From Glandiceps talaboti (taxonomy: Eukaryota > Hemichordata > Enteropneusta > Spengelidae), in the NCBI RefSeq assembly GCF_964340395.1, contig NC_135567.1, positions 3,793,399 to 3,857,398 on the forward strand: a stretch of 64,000 bases of DNA, in the 5' to 3' direction. The first letter of the stretch is position 1. The number at the start of each line of letters is the position of its first letter. The notes below the pieces were generated by a model. That model made no database searches and was not told the DNA's origin. It worked only from the letters and a program-made list of their open reading frames with translations. The position numbers and the translations under genes were made by a program. Below, piece by piece: positions 11,817 through 22,864 of the stretch.

Positions 11817-12320
11817 CTTGCTGCCAGACGTTCGGGCTTTCTTTCGATGCTATAACTATAAGCGAACGAAGTTCGCATGTGAGGGCTTGCCCGAACAGTC
11901 TAGCGAATGTCATTTTCAGACCAGACATTCCATTGAGATTACGATAAGAGGTGGGTTGGGCCACATATGCATATATATATACTTTATTATATTCAATCTC
12001 TACATGCAGGTGTTGACAAACACATTTATGTCATTACTATGTCTTATCAGTTTATGGTAATTGTGTTTGATGAGTGTGTAGACGTTGTCATTCACACATT
12101 TTAGTTATCGCATTGGTGGTTATTTTTACAAGCCCCTCCTTAAGATGAATATGCATGAAAATTTACCTATTGTCCTCTGTTTGTGCTTGTCGCTAATACG
12201 GTTCTCTGATTGGCAGTTATTTATATCCTGATGACATTCGCTAGACCTCGGATGTTCCATCCTCGATAGCGTTGTTCGGCTGTGTGTCATATTTTATCGG
12301 AAGAACATCCGAGGGCTAGC
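11817..12320. repeat. Nested inverted repeats (possible small hairpin element)
   Basis: Three inverted pairs are visible. CAGACGTTCGGGC (about 11826) faces GCCCGAACAGTC around an inner GCGAAC-GAA-GTTCGC hairpin near 11861-11875. GTCTAGCGAATGTCA (about 11899) is the exact complement of TGACATTCGCTAGAC (about 12231). GCTAGACCTCGGATGTTC (about 12240) faces GAACATCCGAGGGCTAGC (about 12303) with one mismatch. This layout suggests a non-autonomous DNA element or fold-back sequence. No target duplication was identified. Confidence 0.6.
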
Positions 12321-13979
12321 TGATAGACTAATATGAAGGCACCTTTCATGAGGTTTTTATTTCAGGTAGAACGTCTACCATTTGCATATTTGAATAGTAT
12401 CTATGCCTCACTATCACACATTTTATACGTGAATTTTTTTACTATATAATGTGATAGCTGCAGTGGAGCATGGATGAGTGGAGGGAGGGTAAAAAAAGGG
12501 TGTCTAAAACATCTATTGTTTTAGTGGCGTGTCGGTCGGAGTTGGTACAATACGTCGACTTCCGTAGCACTCTCTCGCTACCGCTGTAACAGCTGCTAAA
12601 CAAGACAATGGTATAACATTGCAATGATTCGATAGAACGTCATTTTCCTCCTCGGACCGTAATCATAGTTACGGAGTTCATTTGCGTTACATTTTCATGG
12701 TGTTGGTGAGAGTCAAAACCATTCCATACAAAGTGTCACTAAAATAGATGTTGCATGCCGTCCACAGCGTCCCTTTCAGACCACTGATGCTAATCTAGTT
12801 GCCTCCACAACCGGTAACCTAGCTATGGTCACAAACACTCCCGATCTTGTGGAGTGGAAAATTGAAAATAGTGATACTGCTTCACCTTGTCTTTGGTATA
12901 TTTTGATGGTAAAACTTGAAATTGGTATGTATACGTTAGGCATTCGATTTACTGATAGTAGATAAGGCGATGTTTGTGGGGCAGAGTAGATACTAATGCG
13001 AGAACCTGGGATTGAAAGCCGGGGCTTTAAATCGTTTTATAATGTAAACATCAAATTTTTCGATCAGCTAAAACAATTAGCCTGCAATACTTTGAGATAT
13101 TCGATATTTGTATGTTTTTTACATGCATGATACTTGAAAACCGTCATCTAATACATAGCCGTTGGGTACAAGGCTGTAGGCTGTACTGTAACGTTTTATC
13201 CGATTGCACTGGTCAAAATCCGGGGTCAAAATCAACGTGCATAAGTCCGGGTTGAAATTGGTGATTTACATGCAAGGAGGTATTTTTTAATTTTTATTGG
13301 TTATAACCAAATTTACCGAGTTTGATTGTTTTGTACAACAACACAGCTGAGAGATCTCATCTAACATTGTTGAACAAAGAGTTACTAACAACTCAAAGTG
13401 CTTTGAAATTGACAATTGTAAAACTGCTCAATACAAACAGTCATTCTTTTTAAAAACACTAGTAAACTGGAACCATCTGGACAATAGTACTGTGTGCGCT
13501 AAATTTTGTGACGCAGTCACTGTCAAAAACTATTCTGACTAAATACTCTCCCCCGGTGTGTTATTCCTTACCCAGGACCTACACCTATACAGATACAGAT
13601 ACAGATCATGTCGCGTCAGTGACTGCATGGAGGCCTACTAGCTATGTCTCATTTGCATATGGAAAGACACTCTTCTGTAACCAACATACCTGTCAATCTT
13701 CTTTACATATGCAAATCCTTTACATAAACATTCAGGAATGAAACCATATAAAACACACATAGCGTTAGAGTTCATGTCATTTTGTTTCATTTCAAATTTA
13801 TTAGTGGAAAAATAAATGATATTCAAAAAATCTTGTAACCAAATGATGGAACGTACCATGAAGCTTCATAATGAGCAAAAAAGGCCAAAATTCACCAACG
13901 AACCTACATCTCATCCTTAAACGTTTTACACAATTTCTATAATAGTCTATAAAAGCTCTATAACACATTTTTTAAGGGT
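12321..13979. other. Intronic sequence with one uncharacterised open frame
   Basis: Plus frame 12669-12965 is open for 98 codons (it includes TGNLAMVTNTPDLVEWKIEN) after a stop and within a relatively CpG-rich patch (12440-12860). A GGTATGTAT donor-like site lies at about 12923. I do not recognise the peptide and there is no supporting acceptor or homologue. The rest is AT-rich without signal; the ORFs at 13508-13741 and 13638-13859 are judged chance. Confidence 0.25.
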
Positions 13980-14125
13980 AGCTGGTTTTCGTCTGAAAGT
14001 ATTTGAGTACTTACCTTGTCAAATTGAAAAAGTTACAATCAAATATTCTATCATGTCACATTGGGAAGGGTGTACACGTCACAAAGCAGATAAATAAGAT
14101 ATTAGTTCATCTAAAATCAACTTAC

Positions 14126-14224
14126 GTCATCAGCTGCATTTACTTGGGCCCCAGCTTCCAGCAACAATTTACAGCTATCAAAATGCCCTTCCATAGCTCC
14201 AAAATGTAGACTTGTCTGGTTCAA
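14126..14224 (-). CDS. Ankyrin-repeat exon (third seen)
   Basis: A 99-nt minus-strand exon between an acceptor ending TTTAATTATAG and the donor GTAAGTTGAT. It encodes exactly 33 residues, one canonical ankyrin repeat: TSLHFGAMEGHFDSCKLLL, then EAGAQVNAADD. It starts and ends in the same phase as its neighbours, so the exons join to give uninterrupted repeats. It is closest to the exon at 38543, with an identical LLLEAGAQVNAA and similar intron flanks, so the two are duplicates. A LINE tail lies only about 10 bp upstream of the acceptor on the transcribed strand. The start and end of the full gene are outside the visible exons. Confidence 0.9.
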
Positions 14225-14234
14225 CTATAATTAA

Positions 14235-14990
14235 AGGATAATAATAATAATAATATTTATTTTTCAAAAAATCCATAAAATGCTCTAAACGGTTCACAAA
14301 TCTAAAAAAAGAAAAAGCACTTGATACTACAACAAAACTTGATACATTTTAAAAGACAATTAATTAAAAGCTTTGCGGAAAAGATGCGTTTTTAAACTTT
14401 TCTTAAACATACAACTGCCGGCGCCTGGGACCCTATTTTGCATATGACTGACTGTATGTTTGGAGGTGGAGAACTCGTGATGACTCACTGACAAGTAATC
14501 AGTTTGACACTGGTCGATAATTGTTTAAAACATCCTGATCCAATGATGCTTTCTTCAGAATTGGGGTTACCATTGCCAGTTTCAGTCGATCGGGAAATTT
14601 CTCCATTGACAAGGAAAGATTAATAATGTTGAGAAAAACAGGGAGTAGTGAAGAAATGCAGGCTTTGACCAATTTAGTGGACAGTGGATCCTCGACTTGT
14701 TAGGGCAGTTCATCACAATGCGACGCACCTCATCTGCCATAACCGGCTCAAATTCGCCCTATTTAGTGTCCAAATCAGCACAACAACTCTCGGGGGCAGT
14801 GATAACGTCAGTGTCGATTGCCGGGAATTCAAGCTGAATTTTCACAATTTTATCCGAAACGAATTAAGCAAAAGCCTCAACCTTCTCGGACGTGGTTGTA
14901 TCTGATAAGGGATCAGCACGAATGTCCAAACCTAATAAATTCGATACAATTGACAAACACTCCATTACGCTGGTTGTTAGCAACCATTTG
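14235..14990 (-). pseudogene. Non-LTR retrotransposon 3' fragment (reverse-transcriptase start), CR1/L2-like
   Basis: Read on the minus strand from about 14990, the fragment shows the N-terminal RT region of a CR1/L2-type polyprotein: KVEAFA, FVSDKIVKIQLEFP, FEPVMADEVRRIVMNCPNKS, then DPLSTKLVKACISSLLPV, MEKFPDRLKLAMVTPILKKA, and NNYRPVSN followed by a stop. The palm domain with YADD is missing. The sequence jumps to what looks like a 3' terminal segment ending in an ATT repeat at 14236-14254. Internal stops and the deletion make it non-functional. Its left edge abuts the ankyrin exon acceptor region. Confidence 0.7.
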
Positions 14991-15018
14991 ATTGATATAG
15001 GCTAATGTCATTGGTACC

Positions 15019-15053
15019 TAACCGTAACCCTAACTCTAACCCTAACCCTAACC
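15019..15053. repeat. Interstitial telomere-like TAACCC repeats
   Basis: Five to six TAACCC-type hexamers with two variants (TAACCG, TAACTC). TAACCC is the C-rich strand of the metazoan TTAGGG telomere repeat. The tract lies just upstream (minus-strand sense) of the RT fragment and far from any chromosome end visible here. Confidence 0.85.
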
Positions 15054-15520
15054 TGAATGGCAGCAATGGGTTTGGAACTGATGTTGCAGACATCATGTTG
15101 ATGGCGATTGGGAATGTATGATTTAAACCGAGCTAGAGCTGTTCCGATGACACCAAAACGAAATTCCAGCAATGGGATGACTAAAAAAGAAAATAATGCA
15201 GTGCTATGCAATACAGTGAGTAAAATAAAATACGACCCTCCCCTAATCCCATTTCCTGAAATATTGCTGTCCCCTGAGAGATGATTTGTAAATGCAATTA
15301 CAAGATTACCTTTACAGAAGGCATTCAATTTAAATCTGGTCACGTCATTCAAATGGTTCAAATTTTCAAACACCATATTCACATGGTCGTTCATTTCAAC
15401 ATCGTACATCGTATGAAGATACTAAATCGCCAAAGTTAGATGCCCGTCGTCATTTCTCAGATGGAAGTTATGTATATGCGAACGGGAGTGTGATACAGTT
15501 ATTGGTGACTCTATAACTAA
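15054..15520. other. Non-coding, nothing firmly recognised
   Basis: The segment at 15230-15290 (GACCCTCCCCTAATCCCATT and on) has a diverged match at 35185-35250 and is probably a fragment of an interspersed repeat. A minus-strand open frame covers 15008-15409 but its end is telomeric repeat (VRVRVRV), so I do not call it a gene. Confidence 0.4.
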
Positions 15521-15808
15521 GTACACAAGTTTGATAAATACAAGTCGTGTATTACATATACAACTGATGCAGCACATATTTGTTTGCTTCGTATTTCTGA
15601 TAGTGAGAAAGTTCAGCAAGTTGGTATTCATGTCGAATCTAATGATTTGGGTCATTTTAGTAATGGTGCTATTGTGGATCAGCTTATTTACCTGTGTAAG
15701 GAAGCTAAATGTAACGGTCCAAATGCTGCCATTTTATTGTCAGGAATCTTACTTTTTCATGGAGTAGATTCTCCTTTGAATGTTGATGTCGATTATAGAA
15801 ATGTTTGA
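15521..15808 (+). other. Unrecognised open frame, 95 codons
   Basis: Open from just after a TAA at 15518 to TGA at 15806. It has balanced, non-repetitive composition and protein-like text (HICLLRISDSEKVQQVGIHV, IVDQLIYLCKEAKCNGPNAA). I do not recognise a domain. No splice acceptor is evident and no ATG lies near the start. It sits between LINE remnants and the hAT remnant, so it may be part of a degraded element. It could equally be an old exon or chance. Confidence 0.3.
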
Positions 15809-16136
15809 GTTAAGGGGGAGGTGTCAAATTCAAAAAAGTCGATAGATTTTTCTTATACTTTGCATACTTAAACATTGATATCTGAATATTTTAAAAATGC
15901 AGAGAAAATACTATGTAACCACCTTTGCTTTCAGGATAATGACCGTTTCTTGTATGTACATATATATTTTTGGGTCAAAATAAGTAGATTTACAACAATT
16001 AACTACAACATGATTTTTGACAGTTAAAGATTATCCCCAGAACACTAAACGCACTTATGTATTTAGGTGCATAGTATAGTAGGTCCAGACATATTTTTTT
16101 AAAAAATTTATATTCATTATTTCATAAAATATTATG
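15809..16136. other. AT-rich spacer
   Basis: No repeat, ORF or splice signal recognised between the unknown open frame and the LINE endonuclease remnant. Confidence 0.4.
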
Positions 16137-16850
16137 TTATTTTATCCCCAGCTGGTTTACTATTTTTAAAGAAAAACATAAAATAGCAAATATGGATAAA
16201 AGTCCGTGATTGTTACACAGACCAGTTGTACGACTTCCTTGATGAATTGACTGTGTTTCCCATATGATGTCACTAAGGTTAAAGTCACCACCTAGTAGGA
16301 CATTACAAGATTGTTTTGCCATCTAGTAGGACATTACAAGATTGTTTTGCCATCTAGTAGGACATTACAAGATTGTTTTGCCATCTAGTAGGACATTACA
16401 AGATTGTTTTGCCATCTAGTAGGACATTACAAGATTGTTTTGCCATCTAGTAGGACATTACAAGATTGTTTTGCCATCTAGTAGGACATTACAAGATTGT
16501 TTTGTACCAGTTAGGTTTGACATAGCGGTTTCCAGTTGGTCCACTTTATCGATCTTGGTGTCTGGTCGTTTATAAAAGCAACCAACAAGGAAAGGTTTTG
16601 AACCAGTTATTTTAATTTCAACCGGCTATCAGTTTTGTTGATTTCCGGTTACGATCATGGATTTTTATGTCGTGATAAAGATGCCACCTCCATGTATTGT
16701 CCTGTCTCTCCTGATGACATTATAATCAGGGTAAAATATTTAACTTGTTTGTATGGAACTATCAATTTTAGATTCGGTCCCCCATATGATGATACCAGTC
16801 TCTATTGATTCTGCCATAGCTTCAAAATCTGCTGTTTACATTTGATGTTG
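16137..16850 (-). pseudogene. LINE endonuclease-domain fragment, interrupted by a 31-bp tandem expansion
   Basis: The minus strand carries an APE-type endonuclease of a non-LTR retrotransposon: IIIWGTESKIDSS, YNVIRRDRTIHGGGIFI, KITGSKPFLVGCFYKRPD, and after the tandem array CNVLLGGDFNLSDIIWE, the GDFN active-site motif. The order is correct but stops and frameshifts occur, and homology fades after about 16190. GGDFNLxDIxWE and ETxxDSS fit jockey/CR1-type elements and differ in type from the RT fragment at 14.2-15.0 kb, so I treat them as two insertions. The expansion lies exactly inside the coding segment just before GGDFN. Confidence 0.65.
16292..16504. repeat. 31-bp minisatellite, about 7 units
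   Basis: Nearly perfect head-to-tail copies of a 31-bp unit containing TAGTAGGACATTACAAGATT. Copies are almost identical, so the expansion is recent compared with the decayed LINE around it. On the minus strand each unit repeats the codons for AKQSCNVLL, but 31 is not a multiple of three, so the frame shifts from unit to unit. Confidence 0.95.
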
Positions 16851-16916
16851 TTATAGTTGACCACGGCTATAAATCAACAGAGACGGTGCACACACTTCAA
16901 AATCTTCTGGCCATAA

Positions 16917-17872
16917 GATTTATTAAAACTGCCTCGTGGTTGGACTAAGAGTAGCTTTTCAGCAGACCAAAGATCGCTTGTAACGTATTTCGTATTATGT
17001 TTGGCAAAGACATCAGACATTGATATAGCGATTGTACAAGCCTCACTACAGACTACGACTACACAGTTGGAAGGATTAGCTACAGCTAACGGAAAATTTC
17101 TCTTCGATCTTGAGAAAAGGAAGGAAACTGACAACAAGTACGTCGTTAGTGGTCATGACATCAAAACAACACCTAATGCGGTAATACACTTCACTAACAT
17201 TATTTCGCTAACTTTAGGCGTGACTTTATTCACAACATCCTAGATAACCTAAGTGAGAGATTTCCTCGACAATCAACCGAGTTAATAAATGCATTCACTG
17301 TTCTAGCCATGCAGCCACTATCATTTTTGTCCAAAGACGAACTTACTGAATATGGAAACCAAGAATTCGGAGTATAAGTAAACCACTTCGGGGAAGCTAA
17401 AACACGCGGCGATGATACAGTTGTAGATCGCATAGTGGATCCAGCGTGTGTAATGCGTGAATGGGCAACCGCCAAAGAACTTGTGTTGTCAAAGTTATAC
17501 CCACGCGATAAGATGGCTACATTTTGGAAGTTGATGTATATTTATCATAAAGACCAGTTTCCGAACTTGGTAAAGCTTGTTAAAATAACTCTTATATTGC
17601 CTATCCAAACAGCAGATTGTGAACGCGGGTTTTCCATTCAGAATAAGATCAAAACAAACATTCAAAATAGATTTGAACCTGATAGACTGGATGTCGTATC
17701 ACTGATATCAGCTGAGGGATCACCAATTGACATGTTCCCATTCGAGGAGGCGCTTAAAGAATGGAAAACAGCAAAACAAAGACGCATAGAGAAAAAAATA
17801 GTGACTTTTTGTGTAGGGTCTATGCTTTACTGTGGACAATTTACAAAGATAATCAGTCAGCAATTGTTTTAA
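16917..17872 (+). pseudogene. hAT-superfamily transposase remnant (C-terminal half)
   Basis: Three open segments are collinear. 16917-17216 holds DIDIAIVQASLQTTTTQLEG and ANGKFLFDLEKR. After a frame change near 17216 comes NILDNLSERFPRQSTELINA, broken by TAA at about 17380. The same frame then continues to 17872 with ILPIQTADCERGFSIQNKIK, the signature of the hAT C-terminal dimerisation domain (usually LPVSTADCERSFSxxxxIKTxxRxRL). The closest types I know are the ZNF862/KIAA1586-like hAT-derived proteins of metazoans. The BED finger and most of the RNase-H-like catalytic core are absent. One frameshift and one stop make it inactive. No terminal inverted repeats were found. Confidence 0.75.
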
Positions 17873-20270
17873 CAATTAAACAGACATCACGTTGGAGAGA
17901 GATGTGTTTATCAAAAGTCAGTGGGATACACTTTGATACAATTATCAAAGTAACCATCATGAGTTCATGAACTCATCAAGTCTTGAACAGTACATTGACA
18001 ATGATTGACAGTAACAATGAACAACAGTTAGTCAGCTGTAGTTATAGAAAATATGACTCCACTGTAATCAGTTTTCACATTTGCATGTAAACACTGAAAC
18101 AAGATTGGTGCAGGATTAAACTTACCTGTAATTGTGTTATATATGAGTGTTTTATTGAGTTTGTTATAGACTAGTACATTTGGGGTAATGATAAATTTTG
18201 TGATGTCCCACAAAAACAAAAATAAGATGACCCAGAAAAATGAAAGTCTCGGGACACAATGTCCCACTCTGAGAAAAAGCTGGCTGCAACACTGCTGCTA
18301 CAAGAAAAAATGTCTTGGCAGGGAAATGATGCACAAGTTCAAGTGTACAGTTCAACCTGCTAGTACCTCTCCAACACGGACACTTGTCAAATCATGACAA
18401 ACATTTTCAAACACATATCAGGGACCAGTCAGTTTCATTTGTCTGTGGTACATATATATATATTTGTTCTTGTCTCACTTTCTTTCATAATTTTTTTAAA
18501 TATTACTTCATGTAAGGGTTCAAACATAACCTACATAAATTATACAAATACATGTTTTACCTAGCTACCACACTAGTTACAGAACATGTCATGTAAATGT
18601 TTGGCTGTTTCACAATCAGTGCTTCACTTATCTTGCACTTTGGGGCAAAAGTGAACTTGAAGGTTTTGTAATTGGTAATCTTCATACTATTAGATAGTTT
18701 ATAAAAGAACTTAATCTAAATTGTTCTAGTCTCTTCAGTATGAATTAGTTAGTAGGGATGAATATAATTCCTATTTCGGACACTACATGTATCGACACTA
18801 CAAAATAACCAAATTCAAGTTTCTATTGTACACTAGGTATGACCTCCTAAAATTCTCTATCACATCAGTAACGTTACTATACATGCAATATCAATGCCCC
18901 TATACCAATGTTACAGGCCCTCTTTTATAACATGGAAAACTTATTTAAAAAGGTTATATTTACTTTAGCTTTTCGATGCTTGGCAATATATATCTCAGAG
19001 GCTATGAATAACCTAAAAATTACCTAAATAGAAACAAAAAACTCCAGATCTGCCAGGGGTGAAACCCCTTGGACTATCTCACCCCGGAGGCCACTCATTC
19101 GTTAAACCAACAATAATATTCACCAAAATTGGTAAAAAAAAATTTCAAAGGCCTCAGGAGGGAGACCCCCTAGGATCCCCATAAGAGGTAGACATGTCCC
19201 AGTCTCAAATCAAAGTTCTTTCCTCCACCTCTTACTGTCAAGATGCTATGAAAACTTTATTTTAAAAATGTTTCAACCTTATGTAGTTGCTTTTTACATG
19301 TTAGAACTGTCTTGTAAAGCTTGTAAATTATTGTCTGAGTTCACCAATCAAGTTTCCGAACTGCATTTTCTGTGTGTCATCATACCATGGCATAAAAACT
19401 GTCAATGGTGTTTATATTTAATTGAAAATCAAACATGTATGAAATATGTAGTTTTCTAAATATAATCTCTGTGTGATAGTCCAGCATCTTTTTACTCTCT
19501 TTATTACCCTGTGCGAAAACCAAACAGAAAATTGTGGCAACAAAAGTAGGAGTTCAACATAGGCGTCAAAAAAAATTCGGATATCTCAAAGAAGGAAAGA
19601 AAAATAAAAGTTGCCAATATAGGCGAAGGAGAAAAAAAATAATTCACAGGCAAGCAGGTGGAAAAAAAATGACTCCACCAATCTTCCAAGCCCCCCCCCC
19701 CCAGGATATCAAATGGTCTACCCCTTAGTAAAGATTTTTTAAACTTGAGATTAACTAATTTGACATAACTTGATTGGTTATGAAGATTGCAGTCAGGATC
19801 CTATATTTGACTCAAGCTCGGTGTATATTAAAGCTCAGTGTATATTCAAGCTCAGTGTATATTTCATTCCTGATACTTACCAACAAAAGTTTGTAACATC
19901 AAAACAGAATCTTTATCTAATGAAACACTTACAATACATTTAAAGAAATAATTTCGAATGAGTCATGGTTGTATTTCAAAGCTTTTTTTGAAATTGTTTC
20001 ATGGTTAATCCTGATATTTTGTTAATCCTGATATTTTGTTAAACCTGTGATTTATGCATAGGTTTAGCCTGTGTTTTATTATCTAAATACATTATTTCAT
20101 ATAAAACAAAACTAATCTATGAGATCTATCCTGAAAATTAGGATAATATATAATATCTGGCAATTATTTTAAAATCCAATATTCGTATAAAACTTAAACT
20201 TATTAATTATATGATTTGATTTTAGACTCAAAGAGAGTAACAATATTTTAACAAGTCATTGAGAATGACA
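17873..20270. other. Intronic sequence, no gene recognised
   Basis: AT-rich. It contains a C-run at about 19690-19702, a three-fold short duplication of AGCTCAGTGTATATT near 19815-19862, and a doubled TAATCCTGATATTTTGTTAA at about 20007-20042. Open frames at 18028-18397, 19268-19459 and 19504-19728 have no recognisable domain. Confidence 0.4.
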
Positions 20271-21225
20271 TAGTCCCCGCTATGATTGGGTTTTAAGGAA
20301 TTATCACTACTCTGATCACGCAACAACACTTGTGAACCTAAATCAAACAGACTTAGATATGTTGTGTCTGCTTGTTGGGCATGGAACATGCCTACAAAAA
20401 TAAAGGATTGGTCGGGTATGGGGGATCATATCACGATGAAAATGGATATGCACATGTATGTCATAGAACACTGTCCTAATACCAACTTTGAATGTGATCT
20501 GTTCAAGCATGTCTGAGTTATGGCTTTGGACATAGAAAAAATCGCAAACAAAATTGCTGCCAGGCGGCCATATTGGATCGTATTACAACAACAATGAATA
20601 TGCACATGTATGTCATAGAACACTGTCCTAATACCAACTTTGAATGAGATCTGTTCAAGCATGTCCGAGTTATGGCTTTGGACATGGAAAATTTGCAAAC
20701 AAAATGGCTGCCAGGCAGCCATATTGGATCGTATCACAATGAAAATGGATATGCACATGTATGTCATAGAACACTGTCCTAATACTAACTTTGAATGAGA
20801 TCTGTTCAAGCATGTCTGAGTTATGGCTTTGGACATGAAAATTCACAAACAAAATGGCTGCTAGGCGGCCATATTGGATCGTATCATGACAACAATGAAT
20901 ATGCACATATATGCCATAGAACACTGTCCTAATACCAACTTTGAATGAGATCTGTTCAAACATGTCTGAGTTATGGCTTTAGACAGGGAAAAATTGCAAA
21001 CAAAATGGCTGCTAGGCGGCCATATTGGATCGTATCATAAAACAAATTGACGTGCATATGTATGTCATTGTATGTTGCCCCTGTACCAAGTTTTAAAAAA
21101 AATTGGTCCAGGCATCTCCAAGAAACGGCTGCGGACAGACGGACGGACAGACGGACGCACGGACGCACGGACAGACGGAACCCATTCCATAAGTTCCCGC
21201 CCCGGACTTCGTACGGCGGGGACTA
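20271..21225 (+). mobile_element. Family B element, copy 1 (TAGTCCCCGC ends, 151-bp core)
   Basis: Left end TAGTCCCCGCTATGATT. A head of about 170 bp is followed by about 4.3 tandem copies of a 150-152 bp core (CACATGTATGTCATAGAACA at 20451, 20603, 20754 and 20904, diverged at 21053). Then comes a GACGGACAGACGGACGCACGG tetranucleotide tract at 21134-21178, and finally a terminal hairpin at 21192-21224 with arms AGTTCCCGCC and GGCGGGGACT. The 5' end repeats one hairpin arm. No protein is encoded; minus-strand ORFs are artefacts of the 151-bp repeats. The closest known plan is that of pearl/HINE-type elements (inference). Confidence 0.8.
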
Positions 21226-22864
21226 ATTACAGCATCTTTATCTGATTTTGTGATTTTTAACAGTAAATTTTGGAAAGGATTCTTGATGGATTGCTTTTAA
21301 CTATGTACTGTAAGTTAATCTTTTTTTCTTTTTTTTCTTTCTAAATGCCCAGCCCACTGCACTCATCTCAGCCAGGCGTCATATCACAGGGAGCCAAGGA
21401 ATGTTGTTATAAACAAACAAACAAATAAACAAACAAATAAATAAATAAATAAATAATAAACAGAAAAAACTAAATAAATATACATGGGATTCTAAAGTAA
21501 TGGATAACTATCAATAAACATATATGTATGTATATACCGGTCTCTGAATGAGAGAATATAGGATATGTTTCTATATATACCATCTACAATGTATATGTTG
21601 TTAGTATAAATAGGATATATAGAAACAAATAGTCTATTATTTCAATAGTATACAGACATGTATATACATATAGACATGTTTACAGACAGATATCCACGAG
21701 TTTAAAATGATCTTTCATTTACCCATGCATATTTATTTATTTTTTATTTATTTACTTGTTTGTTTGTTTGTTTGTTCGTTAGATTGCAACACAGTTCCTG
21801 TGCTCCCTGTGCACAAACATTAAGTTGTGGGTTCTTGCCTGTGTCATTAATAATTTCAGTACTAAACTGATAATTTACTAAAACCCCAATTTGTTCTTGT
21901 TTTATAACATACACATGTATTTAATTTTGTTCCTCACATTTTTGCTCTGTCATTTTTTAATAAGACTGTTGATATTACATTGCACCAGGCCTTGATATCA
22001 TTGAGTTTAGTCCAAAATGTTGACCAATGCTTGATTTTCATGGTATTTTACTAGCCTATACTTTAGTTTACTATTAAGTTAAATGGAAATACTGAACTGA
22101 CATTTTCCTATGCCATTAAAACAGATTCACATTTATTGAGCAGATTGGGTTGAAATTTGATGGTAACATTCCTAGTACATGATTATCTCATTAGTGATAT
22201 GCAAATTACAGGTGTAGCCAATGAAGCTGTTCATGCAAATAGCTGTTTATAAACGATTCTTCAATGTGCAGGCAATTTCCAAGCTTGGCCAGAGGGAGGG
22301 GAAAAATGGCCCAGTATTTCAGCGGGCAACATATATTTCAGCTGTAAGATATGGGGAAAGGGGAAGGCAGTGGACAAATTTACTATTTTTTTTACAATAT
22401 TCACAAGAGGCAAATTAAATGTGTAATATAATAATTTATGTTTGACCACGTATGTCATCGAAACTGGTGAGGCAGTGCATTGAGATTGCAGCACAATCTA
22501 ATATGTCAACTGACAACTGTCATTACGTATATATTACATGTAGAAGGAGATACTATTTGCTATGAGTATATCAAACAGCATCCTGAGTAAATTTAACATT
22601 GGGGCTTCAATGAATAGTGGACAGATGCCATATGTCTGGTAGAGGGCAGCGGAGAGAAAGGAAACCTTGGTGAAAATTGTGGGGAGCGGGCAGTGGGCAT
22701 GCAGGGACATCTGTTGGGAGGACAAGTTGTGTAATATCGCAGTGGGAGGGCTGATACGAACAGCTTTCACTTTCCTCTCCAATCTTGAATCAAACGTAAA
22801 AAGTGTTTATTAGCTATGTTTTAACTTTCTGAAATAATTTCAGAACAAGTCATTGAGAATGACA
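21226..22864. other. Non-coding, with AAAC/AAAT microsatellite and weak inverted repeats
   Basis: An AAACAAAT-type tract lies at 21411-21470 and a TTTATTTACTTGTTTGTTTG tract at about 21735-21780. TTTCTATATATA at about 21569 faces TATATAGAAACA at about 21616. 22125-22210 carries a reverse-oriented scrap of family A (TTAGTGATATGCAAATTA). Minus ORFs at 22261-22494 and 22534-22782 look somewhat protein-like but have no motif I can name. Confidence 0.4.

Noticed and set aside
14235-16850. One single LINE spanning the RT fragment (14.2-15.0 kb) and the endonuclease fragment (16.1-16.9 kb)
   Set aside because: Both are on the minus strand and in plausible order, but the motif styles (GGDFNLSDIIWE versus DPLSTKLV...LKKA) belong to different LINE types, and the 1.1 kb between shows no LINE homology.
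20426-21168. Minus-strand ORFs with repeated ITQTCLNRSHSKLVLG or SFKVGIRTVFYDIHVHIH text
   Set aside because: Artefacts of the 151-bp core repeats of family B; the frame changes between units.
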